Assembly: GCF_000980815.1 (NCBI RefSeq)
Contig: NZ_CP011311.1
Span: 2,070,773-2,134,772 of the forward strand
Source: Corynebacterium camporealensis
GTDB lineage: Bacteria; Actinomycetota; Actinomycetes; Mycobacteriales; Mycobacteriaceae
DNA length: 64,000 bases
Direction: 5' to 3'
The notes beneath the pieces are model-generated. The model was not told where the DNA came from, did no database searches, and was given only the letters and a program-made list of their open reading frames with translations. The position numbers and the translations under genes were made by a program. Positions 48,293 through 57,605 of this stretch are shown here, in pieces; positions within the stretch are counted from its first letter, which is position 1; each line of letters begins with the position of its first letter.

Positions 48293-48751
48293 ATGACTAA
48301 TCCCGCATCTGCTTCCATCCCCACTCCCCTGCTACAATCGCCGTCTTTCCAGCTGGAGCGCCTGCGCCGCCGTACCCGCGACTGCGTGGAAAACGCGCTG
48401 TCGCAAAAGGACACCACTCTGCGCGAGTACTGGGTTCTGACCTGCCTGGTCACCGATAATGCGGCATCCCAATCTTTCCTCTCGGAAACCTTGGCTATTG
48501 ATGCCTCCGATATGGTGCGCCTGATCGACTCCCTGGAAGAGCGCGGCTGGGCCAAGCGCGAGCGCGATTCGAAGGATCGCCGCCGCCAGATTGTGGCTTC
48601 GACCAAGAAGGGCAACAAGGCCCACAAGGAACTTTCCGAGCTCGTCTCGGCTGCCGAAGATGAGGCTCTCGACGAGTCCACCAAGAAGCAGCTCAAGCAC
48701 CTGCGCAAGCTCGCGAAGGCAATTATTGCCAGTGACGAGGAAGAGTCCTAA
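48293..48751 (+). CDS. MarR-family transcriptional regulator
   Basis: A 152-residue winged-helix protein. Helices lead into the recognition region SFLSETLAIDASDMVRLIDSLEERGW followed by the wing with AKRERDSKDRRRQIVASTKKG, where the DxRxR motif of MarR is conserved. The C-terminal helices form the dimer interface. Its stop TAA is followed without a gap by the ATG of the Pls-type synthetase, so the two are co-transcribed and it most likely controls the pair. The ligand is unknown. Confidence 0.88.
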   Translation: MTNPASASIPTPLLQSPSFQLERLRRRTRDCVENALSQKDTTLREYWVLTCLVTDNAASQSFLSETLAIDASDMVRLIDSLEERGWAKRERDSKDRRRQIVASTKKGNKAHKELSELVSAAEDEALDESTKKQLKHLRKLAKAIIASDEEES

Positions 48752-51700
48752 ATGTCCGAGGACTCTGATTCGACCGGCCTACCGCCTAGTCCAGAGCCCG
48801 CCACCCCTGACGCGTCGCAAAGCTTGCGGCGCGTTCCTGCGCAGTACCTCTTGCGTGACGATGCCCCGCGCGAGCGCACCTTATGGGACGTCCTGCGCAC
48901 CACGGCGGAACTCTACCCGGAGGCCGCCGCTATCGACGACGGGGAAATCCTCACCTACGCCGAGCTCATAGAAGACGTCGAGGCCTGGGCTGCGCAGCTG
49001 CATGCCAACGGTGTGCAGCGCGGCGATCGCATCGGCATCCGGATGACCTCCGGCAAGCGCGATCTCTACTTGGCCATTTTGGCCACCCTGGCTGCCGGTG
49101 CGGCTTACGTGCCTGTCGATGCCGACGACCCCGACGAGCGCGCCGAAATGGTCTTCGGCGAAGCTGATATCACCGGCCTGTTCAGCGATGATGGTTTCCG
49201 CATGTTGGCACCACATCGCCAGGGAGCAGCGCTTGACGATGCCCGCCCGCACCCTGACGATACCGCCTGGATCATCTTCACCTCCGGCTCCACGGGCAAG
49301 CCCAAGGGCGTGGCGGTCAGCCATCGCTCGGCTGCTGCCTTCGTCGATGCCGAAGCCGCACTCTTCCTCGTCGACCACCCCGGCGGCCCGCTCGGCCCCG
49401 ACGACCGCGTCCTGGCTGGTTTGTCCGTCGCCTTTGATGCCTCCTGTGAAGAAATGTGGCTGGCCTGGGGCCATGGCGCCTGCCTGGTGCCCGCACCGCG
49501 TTCGCTGGTGCGCTCCGGCATGGACTTAGGCCCGTGGCTCATTCGCCGCGACATCACAGTCGTCTCCACCGTCCCGACCTTGGCGGGCCTGTGGCCTGCG
49601 GAAGCCCTCGATAATATTCGCCTTCTCATCGTCGGCGGCGAAGCCTGCTCGCAAGAACTCGTCGACCGCCTTGCTACCGATGAGCGCGAAATGTGGAACA
49701 CCTACGGCCCTACTGAGGCCACCGTCGTGGCATCGGCCGCCCGCATGCGCCCTGGTCACCCGGTCAACATCGGTTTGCCGCTGAACGGCTGGAACCTCGT
49801 CGTCATTGACGCCGACGGCAATCCCGTCGCGCCCGGTGAGGTCGGCGAACTCGTTATCGGTGGTGTGGGCCTCGCCCGCTACCTCGATCCGGCGAAGGAT
49901 GCCGAGAAGTACGCGCCCCTGCCGTCGATGGGCTGGGATCGCGCCTACCGCACCGGCGACCACGTGCGCCTGGAAGAAGACGGCCTCTACTTCGTTGGCC
50001 GCGTCGATGACCAGGTCAAAATCGGCGGTCGCCGCATCGAACTTGGCGAGGTCGAAGCCGGCGTGGCCGCCCTCGACAACGTCTACAACTCCGCTGTTGC
50101 TGTTCAAAAGACTCCCGGCGGCGAATCCGTCCTGGTCGGCTACGTCTCCCTGGATAATCCTGACCTCGGTTTCAACCACGACGTCGCCCATAAGCGACTG
50201 GCTGAGTCCATGCCCGCCGCACTCGTCCCGCGTATCTGCGTCATGGATGAGCTGCCGATTCGCACCTCCGGCAAGGTGGATAAGAAGGCACTGCCTTGGC
50301 CACTGCCTGGCGTGGGCGTTGATGCCCAAGGACTCACTCCGACCGAATCCTGGTTGGCTGAGCTGTGGGTCGATGTCCTCGGTGTCTCGGTCGAAAGTGA
50401 GAACGCCGACTTCTTCGAACTCGGCGGCACCTCCCTGGCCGCGGCCACTCTGATTGGTCGCATCCGTGAGCGCTACCCCACCGTGGCCGTACGCGACCTT
50501 TACGACCACCCGCGCCTGGGCAGCCTTGCCGAACACATCGCCGGTGCCGAAGAACGCCCCGCCGCAGTCCACGACGAACCACGTGAGGTCACGCCAGTCG
50601 GCACCAAGACCCGCATCACCCAAACGCTGCTGCAGATTCCCGCTATGACCTTGGCCGGAACCTCCTGGCTGGCGTGGGTCTTGCTCGGCTCCAATATCGC
50701 GCACGCTGCGGGCCTGGACTGGGCGCTGCGCAGCCCCTGGTGGCTGGTCATCGCGTTGGTTCTCATCTTTGCCACCCCGCTGGGACGTATCCCACTCGGC
50801 GGCTACGGTGCACGCCTGCTGACTGCTGGTATTGAACCCGGCGATTATCCGCGCGGTGGTTCCACCCACCTGCGCATCTGGGCAGCTGAACGCTGGGCCG
50901 ATGCGTCTGGCTCGCGTTCTATTGCCGGTGCCACCTGGGTCAACAACTACGCCCGCGCCCTCGGCGTCAAGATCGGCAAGGGCGTCGACCTGCACTCCCT
51001 ACCACCGGTCACGGGCCTGCTCACCTTGGGCAAGCACGCCGCAATTGAGCCCGAAGTCGACCTCTCTGGCTACTGGGTCGATGGCGATATCCTCCACGTT
51101 GGCGCCATCAAGGTCGACGAAGGCGCCCGCGTCGGCGCTCGTTCCACCCTGCTGCCCGGCACTCGCGTGGGCGCTTATGCCCACGTCGAGGCCGGCTCCA
51201 CCGTGACCGGCAAGAAGAAAATCAAGTCCGGGCAGCGCTGGTCGGGATCGCCTGCCAAGAAGGTCGGGCGCTCCAAGCACCGCTTCCCTTCCCATCCGCC
51301 AGCACGTCGTTCCTGGTGGGTGCCCATCTACGGACTGACCTCCCTGGCGCTGGCCCTGCAGCCAGTCATTGCGCTCACCCTCGGCGCCGCACTGGTCGTC
51401 GCACTAGTGCATGCCACCAGCGGCAACTCCTTCATTGGCGCGCTACTGTTCGCACCGCTGGGTGCCCTGATCGCTTTTGCGGTATTCGTCCTGCAGACCT
51501 GGCTGGGCGTGCGCGTGCTCTCTATTGGCATTAAGCCCGGGGTGGCCCCAGTTCGCTCGGTGGCGGGTTGGCGCCTGTGGGCCATCGAAAGGCTCATGGA
51601 TGAAGCCCGCACGCAGCTCTTCCCGCTGTATGCTTCGCAGCTCACCCCGCTGTGGCTGCGTGCCCTGGGCGCGAAGATCGGCAAGGACGTCGAGATTTCC

Positions 51701-52699
51701 ACCGCTGTGATGATTCCGCCGCTCACCGATGTGAAAGACGGAGCATTTCTTGCCGATGACACCATGATCGGCGGCTACGAACTCGGCGGCGGCTGGATGC
51801 TCACCGGTGAGACCAAGGTGGGCAAGCGCTCGTTCGTGGGCAACTCCGGCATTACGGGCCCAGGCCGCAAACTGTCGAAGAACTCCCTGGTTGCCGTGCT
51901 GTCGTCGACTCCGAAGAAGACAAAGTCCGGCGCCAACTGGTGGGGTGCCCCGCCAGAGCGCATGCGTCGCGTCGAAGCCACCGTCGACGGTGCCCAAGGT
52001 GAGTCCCTGACCTACAATCCGGGCGCTCGCGTGAAGGCCCTGCGCGGCCTCGTCGAAACGATGCGCCTGCTCGCCCCGATGACCTCGGCTATGTTGCTAG
52101 CCGCCGTACTGGCCAGCTACTACTACCTGGCTTCTACCGTCGGTATTGCTGCCGCATGGGCACTATCCGGCATCATCTTAATGCTGGCGGGTGCCATCGG
52201 CATGGGCATTACCGTGGCGGTGAAGTGGCTCTGCGTCGGCACGCACAAACCAGGCGATCACCCACTGTGGTCGTCGTTTGTGTGGCTCAACGAGCTCCAA
52301 GACACCTTCGTCGAAGTGGTTGCTGCGCCGTGGTTCTTCCAGCACACTCTCGGTGCTGGTGAGACCAACTTGGGTCTGCGTGCGCTGGGCTGTCGTATCG
52401 GCAAGGGTGCCTGGATTGATTCCTACTGGTTCCCCGAAACCGACCTCTGCCGTGTTGGCGCCGGTGCTTCCGTGGGACCTGGCACCGTGGTGCAAACCCA
52501 CCTCTTCCAGGATCGCGTGATGAGCTTGGACACCGTCACCATCGGCCGCGGCGCCACCCTGGCATCGCATGCCGTAGCACTGCCGGCCTCCAATATCGGC
52601 GACGGTGCGACCGTCGCACCCGGCTCGCTGGTCATGCGCGGCGACCAAGTCCCGTCCAACTCCGTCTGGCAGGGCAACCCCATCGAACCCGTCAACTAG
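48752..52699 (+). CDS. Pls/PosA-type non-ribosomal peptide synthetase (poly-basic amino acid synthetase)
   Basis: A 1315-residue integral-membrane NRPS. Adenylation domain (about 40-500): A3 FTSGSTGKPKGVAV, A4 AFDASCEEMW, A5 NTYGPTEATVV, A7 YRTGDHVRL, A8 GRVDDQVKIGGRRIELGE, A10 RTSGKVDKKALP. Thiolation domain with phosphopantetheine Ser in ELGGTSLAAATL (about 560). Then three units of two transmembrane helices plus a hexapeptide-like (LbH) domain, ending at residue 1315. This A-T-(TM2-LbH)x3 plan and length match epsilon-poly-L-lysine synthetase Pls (1319 residues). Aligned to GrsA, the pocket reads D-A-E-S-I-G-T-V-V-K, close to the lysine code D-A-E-S-I-G-S-V-A-K as I recall it. Expected product: a short lysine or ornithine-type isopeptide chain, released outside. 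Confidence 0.88.
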   Translation: MSEDSDSTGLPPSPEPATPDASQSLRRVPAQYLLRDDAPRERTLWDVLRTTAELYPEAAAIDDGEILTYAELIEDVEAWAAQLHANGVQRGDRIGIRMTSGKRDLYLAILATLAAGAAYVPVDADDPDERAEMVFGEADITGLFSDDGFRMLAPHRQGAALDDARPHPDDTAWIIFTSGSTGKPKGVAVSHRSAAAFVDAEAALFLVDHPGGPLGPDDRVLAGLSVAFDASCEEMWLAWGHGACLVPAPRSLVRSGMDLGPWLIRRDITVVSTVPTLAGLWPAEALDNIRLLIVGGEACSQELVDRLATDEREMWNTYGPTEATVVASAARMRPGHPVNIGLPLNGWNLVVIDADGNPVAPGEVGELVIGGVGLARYLDPAKDAEKYAPLPSMGWDRAYRTGDHVRLEEDGLYFVGRVDDQVKIGGRRIELGEVEAGVAALDNVYNSAVAVQKTPGGESVLVGYVSLDNPDLGFNHDVAHKRLAESMPAALVPRICVMDELPIRTSGKVDKKALPWPLPGVGVDAQGLTPTESWLAELWVDVLGVSVESENADFFELGGTSLAAATLIGRIRERYPTVAVRDLYDHPRLGSLAEHIAGAEERPAAVHDEPREVTPVGTKTRITQTLLQIPAMTLAGTSWLAWVLLGSNIAHAAGLDWALRSPWWLVIALVLIFATPLGRIPLGGYGARLLTAGIEPGDYPRGGSTHLRIWAAERWADASGSRSIAGATWVNNYARALGVKIGKGVDLHSLPPVTGLLTLGKHAAIEPEVDLSGYWVDGDILHVGAIKVDEGARVGARSTLLPGTRVGAYAHVEAGSTVTGKKKIKSGQRWSGSPAKKVGRSKHRFPSHPPARRSWWVPIYGLTSLALALQPVIALTLGAALVVALVHATSGNSFIGALLFAPLGALIAFAVFVLQTWLGVRVLSIGIKPGVAPVRSVAGWRLWAIERLMDEARTQLFPLYASQLTPLWLRALGAKIGKDVEISTAVMIPPLTDVKDGAFLADDTMIGGYELGGGWMLTGETKVGKRSFVGNSGITGPGRKLSKNSLVAVLSSTPKKTKSGANWWGAPPERMRRVEATVDGAQGESLTYNPGARVKALRGLVETMRLLAPMTSAMLLAAVLASYYYLASTVGIAAAWALSGIILMLAGAIGMGITVAVKWLCVGTHKPGDHPLWSSFVWLNELQDTFVEVVAAPWFFQHTLGAGETNLGLRALGCRIGKGAWIDSYWFPETDLCRVGAGASVGPGTVVQTHLFQDRVMSLDTVTIGRGATLASHAVALPASNIGDGATVAPGSLVMRGDQVPSNSVWQGNPIEPVN

Positions 52700-52719
52700 C
52701 GCAGGCTCCTCCCTTAAAA

Positions 52720-52772
52720 GCGGAGTACCCATGGGTACTCCGCGGCGTCACCTCCCCAGGTGGCGCCTTTTT
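52720..52772 (+). terminator. Tandem hairpins after the Pls gene
   Basis: First a perfect 24-base palindrome (52720-52743, arms GCGGAGTACCC...), then GGCGTCACCT (52744-52753), loop CCCC, AGGTGGCGCC (52758-52767) and TTTTT. Confidence 0.85.
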
Positions 52773-52841
52773 CTGTGACCTGGGAGAAGCCCGAATGTGA
52801 GCTTGCAGTCACTTGGGCATATTTTTGTGACCCAACTCAAG

Positions 52842-52866
52842 TTGACACTTATTTAAATTATGTCAA
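52842..52866. promoter_or_regulatory. Inverted repeat in the flavoprotein promoter
   Basis: TTGACA (52842-52847) and TGTCAA (52861-52866) separated by 13 AT-rich bases, extended imperfectly to CAnnTTGACA / TGTCAAnnTG. It ends 17 bp before the start codon, a position suited to repression, perhaps by the TetR protein encoded at 55494. Confidence 0.4.
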
Positions 52867-52883
52867 GCTGTTAGCTTGAAAAT

Positions 52884-54537
52884 ATGAGCAACGCACATAC
52901 CCCCGAATCCAACAACTCCGCCCACAACGCTTTTGGTGTTCCGCTGCCGCCAATGTCCCCCCAGCTGTGGGGCACGCCGGAAGAGGCCAAGCCTTTGAAT
53001 GAAGGCATCAAGAAGATCCTGTCGAAGCTGCTTGGCGCATCGGCAGACCCAGATCAACAAGGTCGATGATGCTGATATCCAACTCAGCGAGGTTCGCCTC
53101 AGCGAGGATGACCTGAACGCCCTGGGCAACATCGTCGGTTCCGAACAGGTCAGCACCGACCGCGAGCAGCGCATCCGTCGTGCACGCGGCAAGTCCTACT
53201 TTGACCTGCTGGACTGGCGTTCTGAAGCCACCATCGATGCCCCAGATGCCATCGTTGCGCCGCGTTCCGAGGACGAAGCCCTTAAGCTGCTGCAGTGGTG
53301 CACCGAGAACAACGTCGCAGTCGTTCCCTTCGGTGGCGGCACCAGCGTGGTCGGCGGCCTGAACCCGAACGATGGCGGTCTGCGTGCCGTGATCACCCTG
53401 GACCTGATTCACTTCCAGGACGTCGAAGACGTCGATACCGTCTCCAAGGAAGCCACCCTGGGCGCCGGCCTTCCGGGACCACAGGCAGAACTGATGCTCG
53501 CCGAGTACGGCCTGCAGATCGGCCACTACCCCCAGTCCTTCCCGTACGCCTCCATTGGTGGCTACGCCGCGACCCGATCTTCTGGTCAGAGCTCCGCAGG
53601 TTATGGCCGCTTTGATGAGATGGTCACCCAGGTCACCGTCGTCACCCCGCAGGGCATCACGACCTTGGGCCACGGCGCGCCGAAGACCGCCGCCGGTCCG
53701 GACCTACGCCAGCTCTTCCTTGGCTCCGAAGGCACCCTGGGCATCATCACCCGAGTCCGCGTGCGCCTGCACGACATCCCGCAGAGCAAGCGCTACGAGG
53801 CCTTCCAGTTCCCGGACTTCGAGACCGGTGCTACCGCCATGCGTGAGGTCTACCAGCAGGGCACCGGCCCAACCGTGATGCGCATGTCCGATGAAATCGA
53901 GACCGCCACGAACCTCACCTCCGCAGACAAGATCGGTGAGGCCGGCTCGACTGACGCTGGCTGCCTGATGCTAACGATGTACGAAGGCACCCCAGAACAC
54001 ACCAAGTCCCGCCACGAAGAAACCCGCAACCTACTGCTCAAGCTGGGCGGTACGTCCCTCGGCGAGGACCCGGTTCGCTCCTGGGAACAGGGCCGCTTCG
54101 GCGCCCCGGTCTTCCGCGATGGCCTACTCGACAACGGCGCTATCTGCGAGACCCTGGAAACTGCCACCACCTGGTCCAAGGCCGCTGAACTTAAGGCGGG
54201 CATTACCCAAGCAATTGGCGATGCACTCGCCGACTCCGGCACGCCTTCGCTGATTATGTGCCACATCTCGCATGTCTACGAGACCGGCTGCTCGCTGTAC
54301 TTCACCATCCTGGCTGGCCAGCGCGAGGACGCTGCACACCAGTGGTGGAAGGCCAAGGAAGCAGCAAGCAAGGTCATCGTCGAACAAAACGGCAGCATCA
54401 CCCACCACCACGCCGTCGGCACCGACCACAAGCCTTTCCTGCCCGCAGAGTTCAGCGATTTGGGCATCGACATCCTGCGCGCGGTGAAGAAGCACCTCGA
54501 CCCCGCCGGCATTCTCAACCCCGGCAAGCTGTTCTAG
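52884..54537 (+). CDS. FAD-binding oxidase, alkyl-DHAP-synthase-like, apparent frameshift
   Basis: Two frames join into a 550-residue flavoprotein if one C is dropped from CCC near 53047-53049; the seam then reads GASADQINKVDDADIQLSEV. The PCMH-type FAD domain shows VVPFGGGTSVVGGLNP and YPQSFPYASIGGYAATRSSG; FLGSEGTLGIITRV follows, then the FAD-oxidase C-terminal domain with HISHVYETGCSLYFT and HHHAVGTDH near the end. Members act on 2-hydroxy acids or in ether-lipid synthesis (alkyl-DHAP synthase). Upstream of dagK and glpD, as Rv2251 is in M. tuberculosis, pointing to glycerolipid metabolism. The true reading frame needs resequencing. Confidence 0.75.
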
Positions 54538-54552
54538 GAGCAGTGATAACCC

Positions 54553-55481
54553 ATGGACGGAAACTACCTTGAGCGCCGCACAATCCGCCGGATTGCGCTG
54601 GTGACCAACCCTAAAGCTGGTAAAGGACGCGCCAGTGCAGCTGCCGATGAAGCACAGCGCCACTTCCGCGCCCGCGGCATCGACGTCGTCGGCATCGCCG
54701 CGTCCACCGTCGATGGCATGCGCAAGCTCATCCGCAAAGCGCTGTCGGAGCCGGGCTTGGACGCCATCGTGGCCTGCGGCGGCGATGGCCTGATTAACCA
54801 GGTGGTACAGGAACAAGCCGAAAGGGACCTGCCCTTGGGAATCATTCCGGCTGGTACTGGCAATGACTTGGCCCGCGAATTCGGCATCCCCACACGGGTG
54901 TCCAAGGCAGTAAAAATCATTGCGGATGGCTTTGCCACGCGCTGCGACATCGGAAAGCTCACGCAGGAAAACACTGGTGAGAGCAATTACTTTGCGACGA
55001 TCGCCTGCTCCGGCTTCGACAACATCTGCAACGAGCGCACCAACTCTATTAAGTGGCCCACCGGCGAAGCCCGCTATCTGCTGGCCACCTTTATTGAGCT
55101 GATCAATTACAAGCCTTTCCCGGCCACGATTGATGTCGATGGCAAGCGTGTCTTCGATGACGACGTGGTCCTGTGCGCCGCGGGTATTACCCGCACCTAT
55201 GGCGCCGGCATGTACGTCTGTCCCGATGCAGACCACTACGACGGGCTGTTTGATCTCACCATCGTGGGCGCGCTGAATCGTCGCCAGTTTCTCATGCAGA
55301 TGGGCAAGCTCATCGACGGTGAACACGATGGCCTCCTACGGTGCAGCACTTCCGCGGCAAGGAAATCCGCATCAATCTCGAAGGCATGGACACCTGGGCC
55401 GACGGCGATAAGCTCCAGCCCAACCCAACCTTGCTGGAAGTCGTGCCGAAGGGCGGCTTCTACCTGGTTCCCCGCCCATAA
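54553..55481 (+). CDS. Diacylglycerol kinase catalytic-domain lipid kinase, apparent frameshift
   Basis: ATG 54553 starts DGNYLERRTIRRIALVTNPKAGKG. ATP-binding motif ACGGDGLINQV and the catalytic-region IPAGTGNDLAREFG identify a DAGK/LCB5 family kinase, as does YGAGMYVCPDADHYDGLFDL. After residue 260 the frame changes: inserting one C near 55331 restores QHFRGKEIRINLEGMDTWAD and a stop at 55479-55481, giving 309 residues. Without correction the frame runs on to 55497 with an unrelated tail. It phosphorylates diacylglycerol or a related lipid; in the Rv2252 homologue this feeds phosphatidylinositol mannoside synthesis. Confidence 0.78.
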
Positions 55482-55493
55482 GATGACGCTGAG

Positions 55494-56135
55494 ATGAAAA
55501 CGCCTATCGTGGATGCAATGAATAAAGAAACGAATTCCCCGGTACCTGCAGTCCCCAAGCCTGACTCGACGGCTGCAGCGATCTTGGCTGCAGCCCGCGA
55601 GGCCTTTATCGACAAAGGTTTAGAGGCCACCACGATTGCGGCCGTAGCCCGGCGCGCTGGGGTCTCCCGGCAAACCGTCTACAACCACTACCCCAATATT
55701 CGTTTCCTCGCCGCATCAGTTCTAACCCAAGAACTACTGCAGGTGCTCTCCCTGTTTGAGCCCGCCCCGGACTCGGTGGATGAGCTCATCGAGTGCCTGA
55801 TTAGCGCCTCCAATTACGTCCGCGATAACACCTTCGTCGAAGCACTCGTCCGCAACGATCCGCAAGTCTTAATCACCTATCAATACCAACGCTTAGGCAC
55901 CTCCCAGCTGTATCTCATCGATACACTCAGCACCATCATTGAGCGCCTGCAAAACAAGGCTGCCCAGGGTGAGCACCCACCGCTTCGCGATGCCGCACCA
56001 CGCACCATCGCCACCTTCTTGCTCACCACGGTGCAAATGCGCGCGCTCTCACGCCATGCGCTGCGCCAAGTAGCTGACGGTGACACCTGGGACAACGAGC
56101 TCCAAGCCTTGTTGAAAGGATATTTGTACTCATGA
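55494..56135 (+). CDS. TetR-family transcriptional regulator
   Basis: A 213-residue repressor. The N-terminal helix-turn-helix is TTIAAVARRAGVSRQTVYNHYPNI, preceded by ILAAAREAFIDKGLEA, both characteristic of TetR. The remaining helical domain would bind an effector, perhaps a fatty acyl or lipid ligand given the neighbours. ATG 55494 or ATG 55518 are possible starts. Its stop overlaps the glpD start (ATGA). The order flavoprotein-dagK-tetR-glpD holds the same genes as Rv2249c-Rv2252, with the strand arrangement changed. Confidence 0.85.
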   Translation: MKTPIVDAMNKETNSPVPAVPKPDSTAAAILAAAREAFIDKGLEATTIAAVARRAGVSRQTVYNHYPNIRFLAASVLTQELLQVLSLFEPAPDSVDELIECLISASNYVRDNTFVEALVRNDPQVLITYQYQRLGTSQLYLIDTLSTIIERLQNKAAQGEHPPLRDAAPRTIATFLLTTVQMRALSRHALRQVADGDTWDNELQALLKGYLYS

Positions 56136-57081
56136 GTACTCCCTCTGGCTCCACGAGCCTCAACGCGCAGCAACGCGCCCGCGCACTCCAGGAGGTCGGC
56201 GCAAGCGCCGACGACAACAAAGTCGACCTCGTCGTCATCGGCGGCGGCATTACCGGTACCGGTATTGCTCTCGATGCCGCCACTCGCGGCATGTCCGTCG
56301 TGTTGTTAGAACGCAACGATCTTGGCCACGGCACCTCCCGCTGGTCCTCCAAGCTGGCCCACGGCGGCCTGCGCTATCTGACCAAGCTGCAGTTCGGCAT
56401 TGCGCATAATTCGGCTGTTGAGCGCGGGATCATCATGGAGCACACCGCTCCGCACTTAGTCTACGCCCTGCCGCAGGTCACCTTCCTGGCGGATAACACC
56501 TCGCTGGTCCAAAAGCTGCGATGCGTGTGGGTTTCCTCGCCGGCGACTTCTTGCGCGTCACGGCTGGTACCTCTGGCAAGACCCTGCCGCGCTCGCGCTT
56601 TATCAACGCCAAGAAGGCAGTGGAGATGTGCCCGACCGGCTTCAAGCAGGGACTTAAGGGCGCGTGGGTGAACTACGACGGCCAGATGGTCGACGATGCC
56701 CGCTTTGTTACCGCTGTTGCCCGCACCGCGGCTGGTTATGGTGCGAAAATCATCACCCGTGCCGAGGTCACCAACGCCACCGGCGACCAGGTGACCTTCA
56801 CCGACACCCTCCACAACGAGGAGTACACAATCAACGCGCGTGCGGTCATCAATGCCACGGGTGTCTGGGCTGGCCAGCTCGATGAAAACATCAAGGTCCA
56901 CCCTGCCCGCGGTACTCACTTGGTACTGGATGCAGAAAAACTCGGTAACCCTGAAGGTGCCCTGACGGTTCCGCTGGGCGGTTCTATTTCTCGTTATCTG
57001 TTCATCCTTCCGGCCCCGCACAGGCGCTGCTACCTGGGTCTGACGGATGAGGACAACGGCGACGACATCCCCGATGTACCG
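56132..57081 (+). pseudogene. glpD: glpD, 5' part (frameshifted and truncated)
   Basis: N-terminal half of FAD-dependent glycerol-3-phosphate dehydrogenase, which feeds electrons from G3P to menaquinone. The dinucleotide fold (VDLVVIGGGITGTGIALDAATRG) and GHGTSRWSSKLAHGGLRYL are intact. At about 56520 one base is missing: reading CTG-GCG-ATG instead of CTGCGATG rejoins MRVGFLAGDFLRVTAG. The family sequence continues to GLTDEDNGDDIPDVP near 57081 and then stops matching; unrelated DNA follows. The central third of the enzyme (about 200 residues including the C-terminal catalytic domain start) is absent from the window, so the gene is dead even if the indel is an error. Confidence 0.8.
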
Positions 57082-57168
57082 TATACTGGTACTCACGGAA
57101 TGAGCGACAAGGCCCCCAGCTGGTTTAGTACAGATATTCCCACTTTGGATTTATGGAAATGGCAGTAA
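57082..57168 (+). other. Foreign in-frame tail, possible toxin C-terminus
   Basis: The glpD frame continues as YTGTHGMSDKAPSWFSTDI and then PTLDLWKWQ, stopping at 57168. This segment is not GlpD-like and overlaps the start of the following gene by 16 bases, the arrangement often seen between a polymorphic toxin 3' end and its immunity gene. The evidence is positional only. Confidence 0.3.
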
Positions 57169-57605
57169 CCCCAGAGCGTCATTTTGATTTAAAGACTGCT
57201 GCATTTTGTTTGGCGGAAATCCTTAATAAGGATGCTTTGAGTGAAAATAAGTTTAGGGGTGAAGCCGCCACATCATTGCCAAGGTTCCATGGCGCCGCTG
57301 CTTGGATTAATACATTCTTATACATTATTTTGAAAGTAGAAACACCTAACGGTACAGCCTTTGTGGGGTTTGAAGCCATCTTCCACCCTGAGGGAACTTT
57401 TCGAGAATACTCGGTTGAGTATGAAAATGTCCACGACTTATGGGCATACGAAATTGCTGGTGAACCATTTCTTAAAGAACTCGATTTTGAGGATCCAAAC
57501 CGTATCACTTGGTTGAAAACAGATAGGAAAAGTTTCGTTCCTTCTACATGGAACGACTTGCTCGATTTTAATGATGCTTCGAATCAAATATGGATGCAGG
57601 ATTAA
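57153..57605 (+). CDS. Orphan immunity-like protein of foreign origin
   Basis: A 150-residue acidic protein starting MEMAVTPERHFDLKTAAFCL (ATG 57153 or ATG 57159). No signal peptide or membrane helix is visible. Base composition is far more AT-rich than anything nearby, and codon use differs, so it was acquired. Content is aromatic and acidic (FREYSVEYENVHDLWAYEI; WLKTDRKSFVPSTWNDLLDF), the look of many immunity proteins, which are usually small, acidic and directly follow their toxin. No family is recognised. It lies inside the gap of glpD, between the 5' remnant and the IS21 element. Confidence 0.5.
   Translation: MEMAVTPERHFDLKTAAFCLAEILNKDALSENKFRGEAATSLPRFHGAAAWINTFLYIILKVETPNGTAFVGFEAIFHPEGTFREYSVEYENVHDLWAYEIAGEPFLKELDFEDPNRITWLKTDRKSFVPSTWNDLLDFNDASNQIWMQD

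Noticed and set aside
49526..50995. 489-residue minus-strand frame inside the Pls gene
   Set aside because: Antisense of conserved adenylation motifs A5-A10 and the thiolation site.
54124..55326. 400-residue minus-strand frame over the flavoprotein and dagK
   Set aside because: Spans two oppositely oriented genes with clear motifs; antisense composition.
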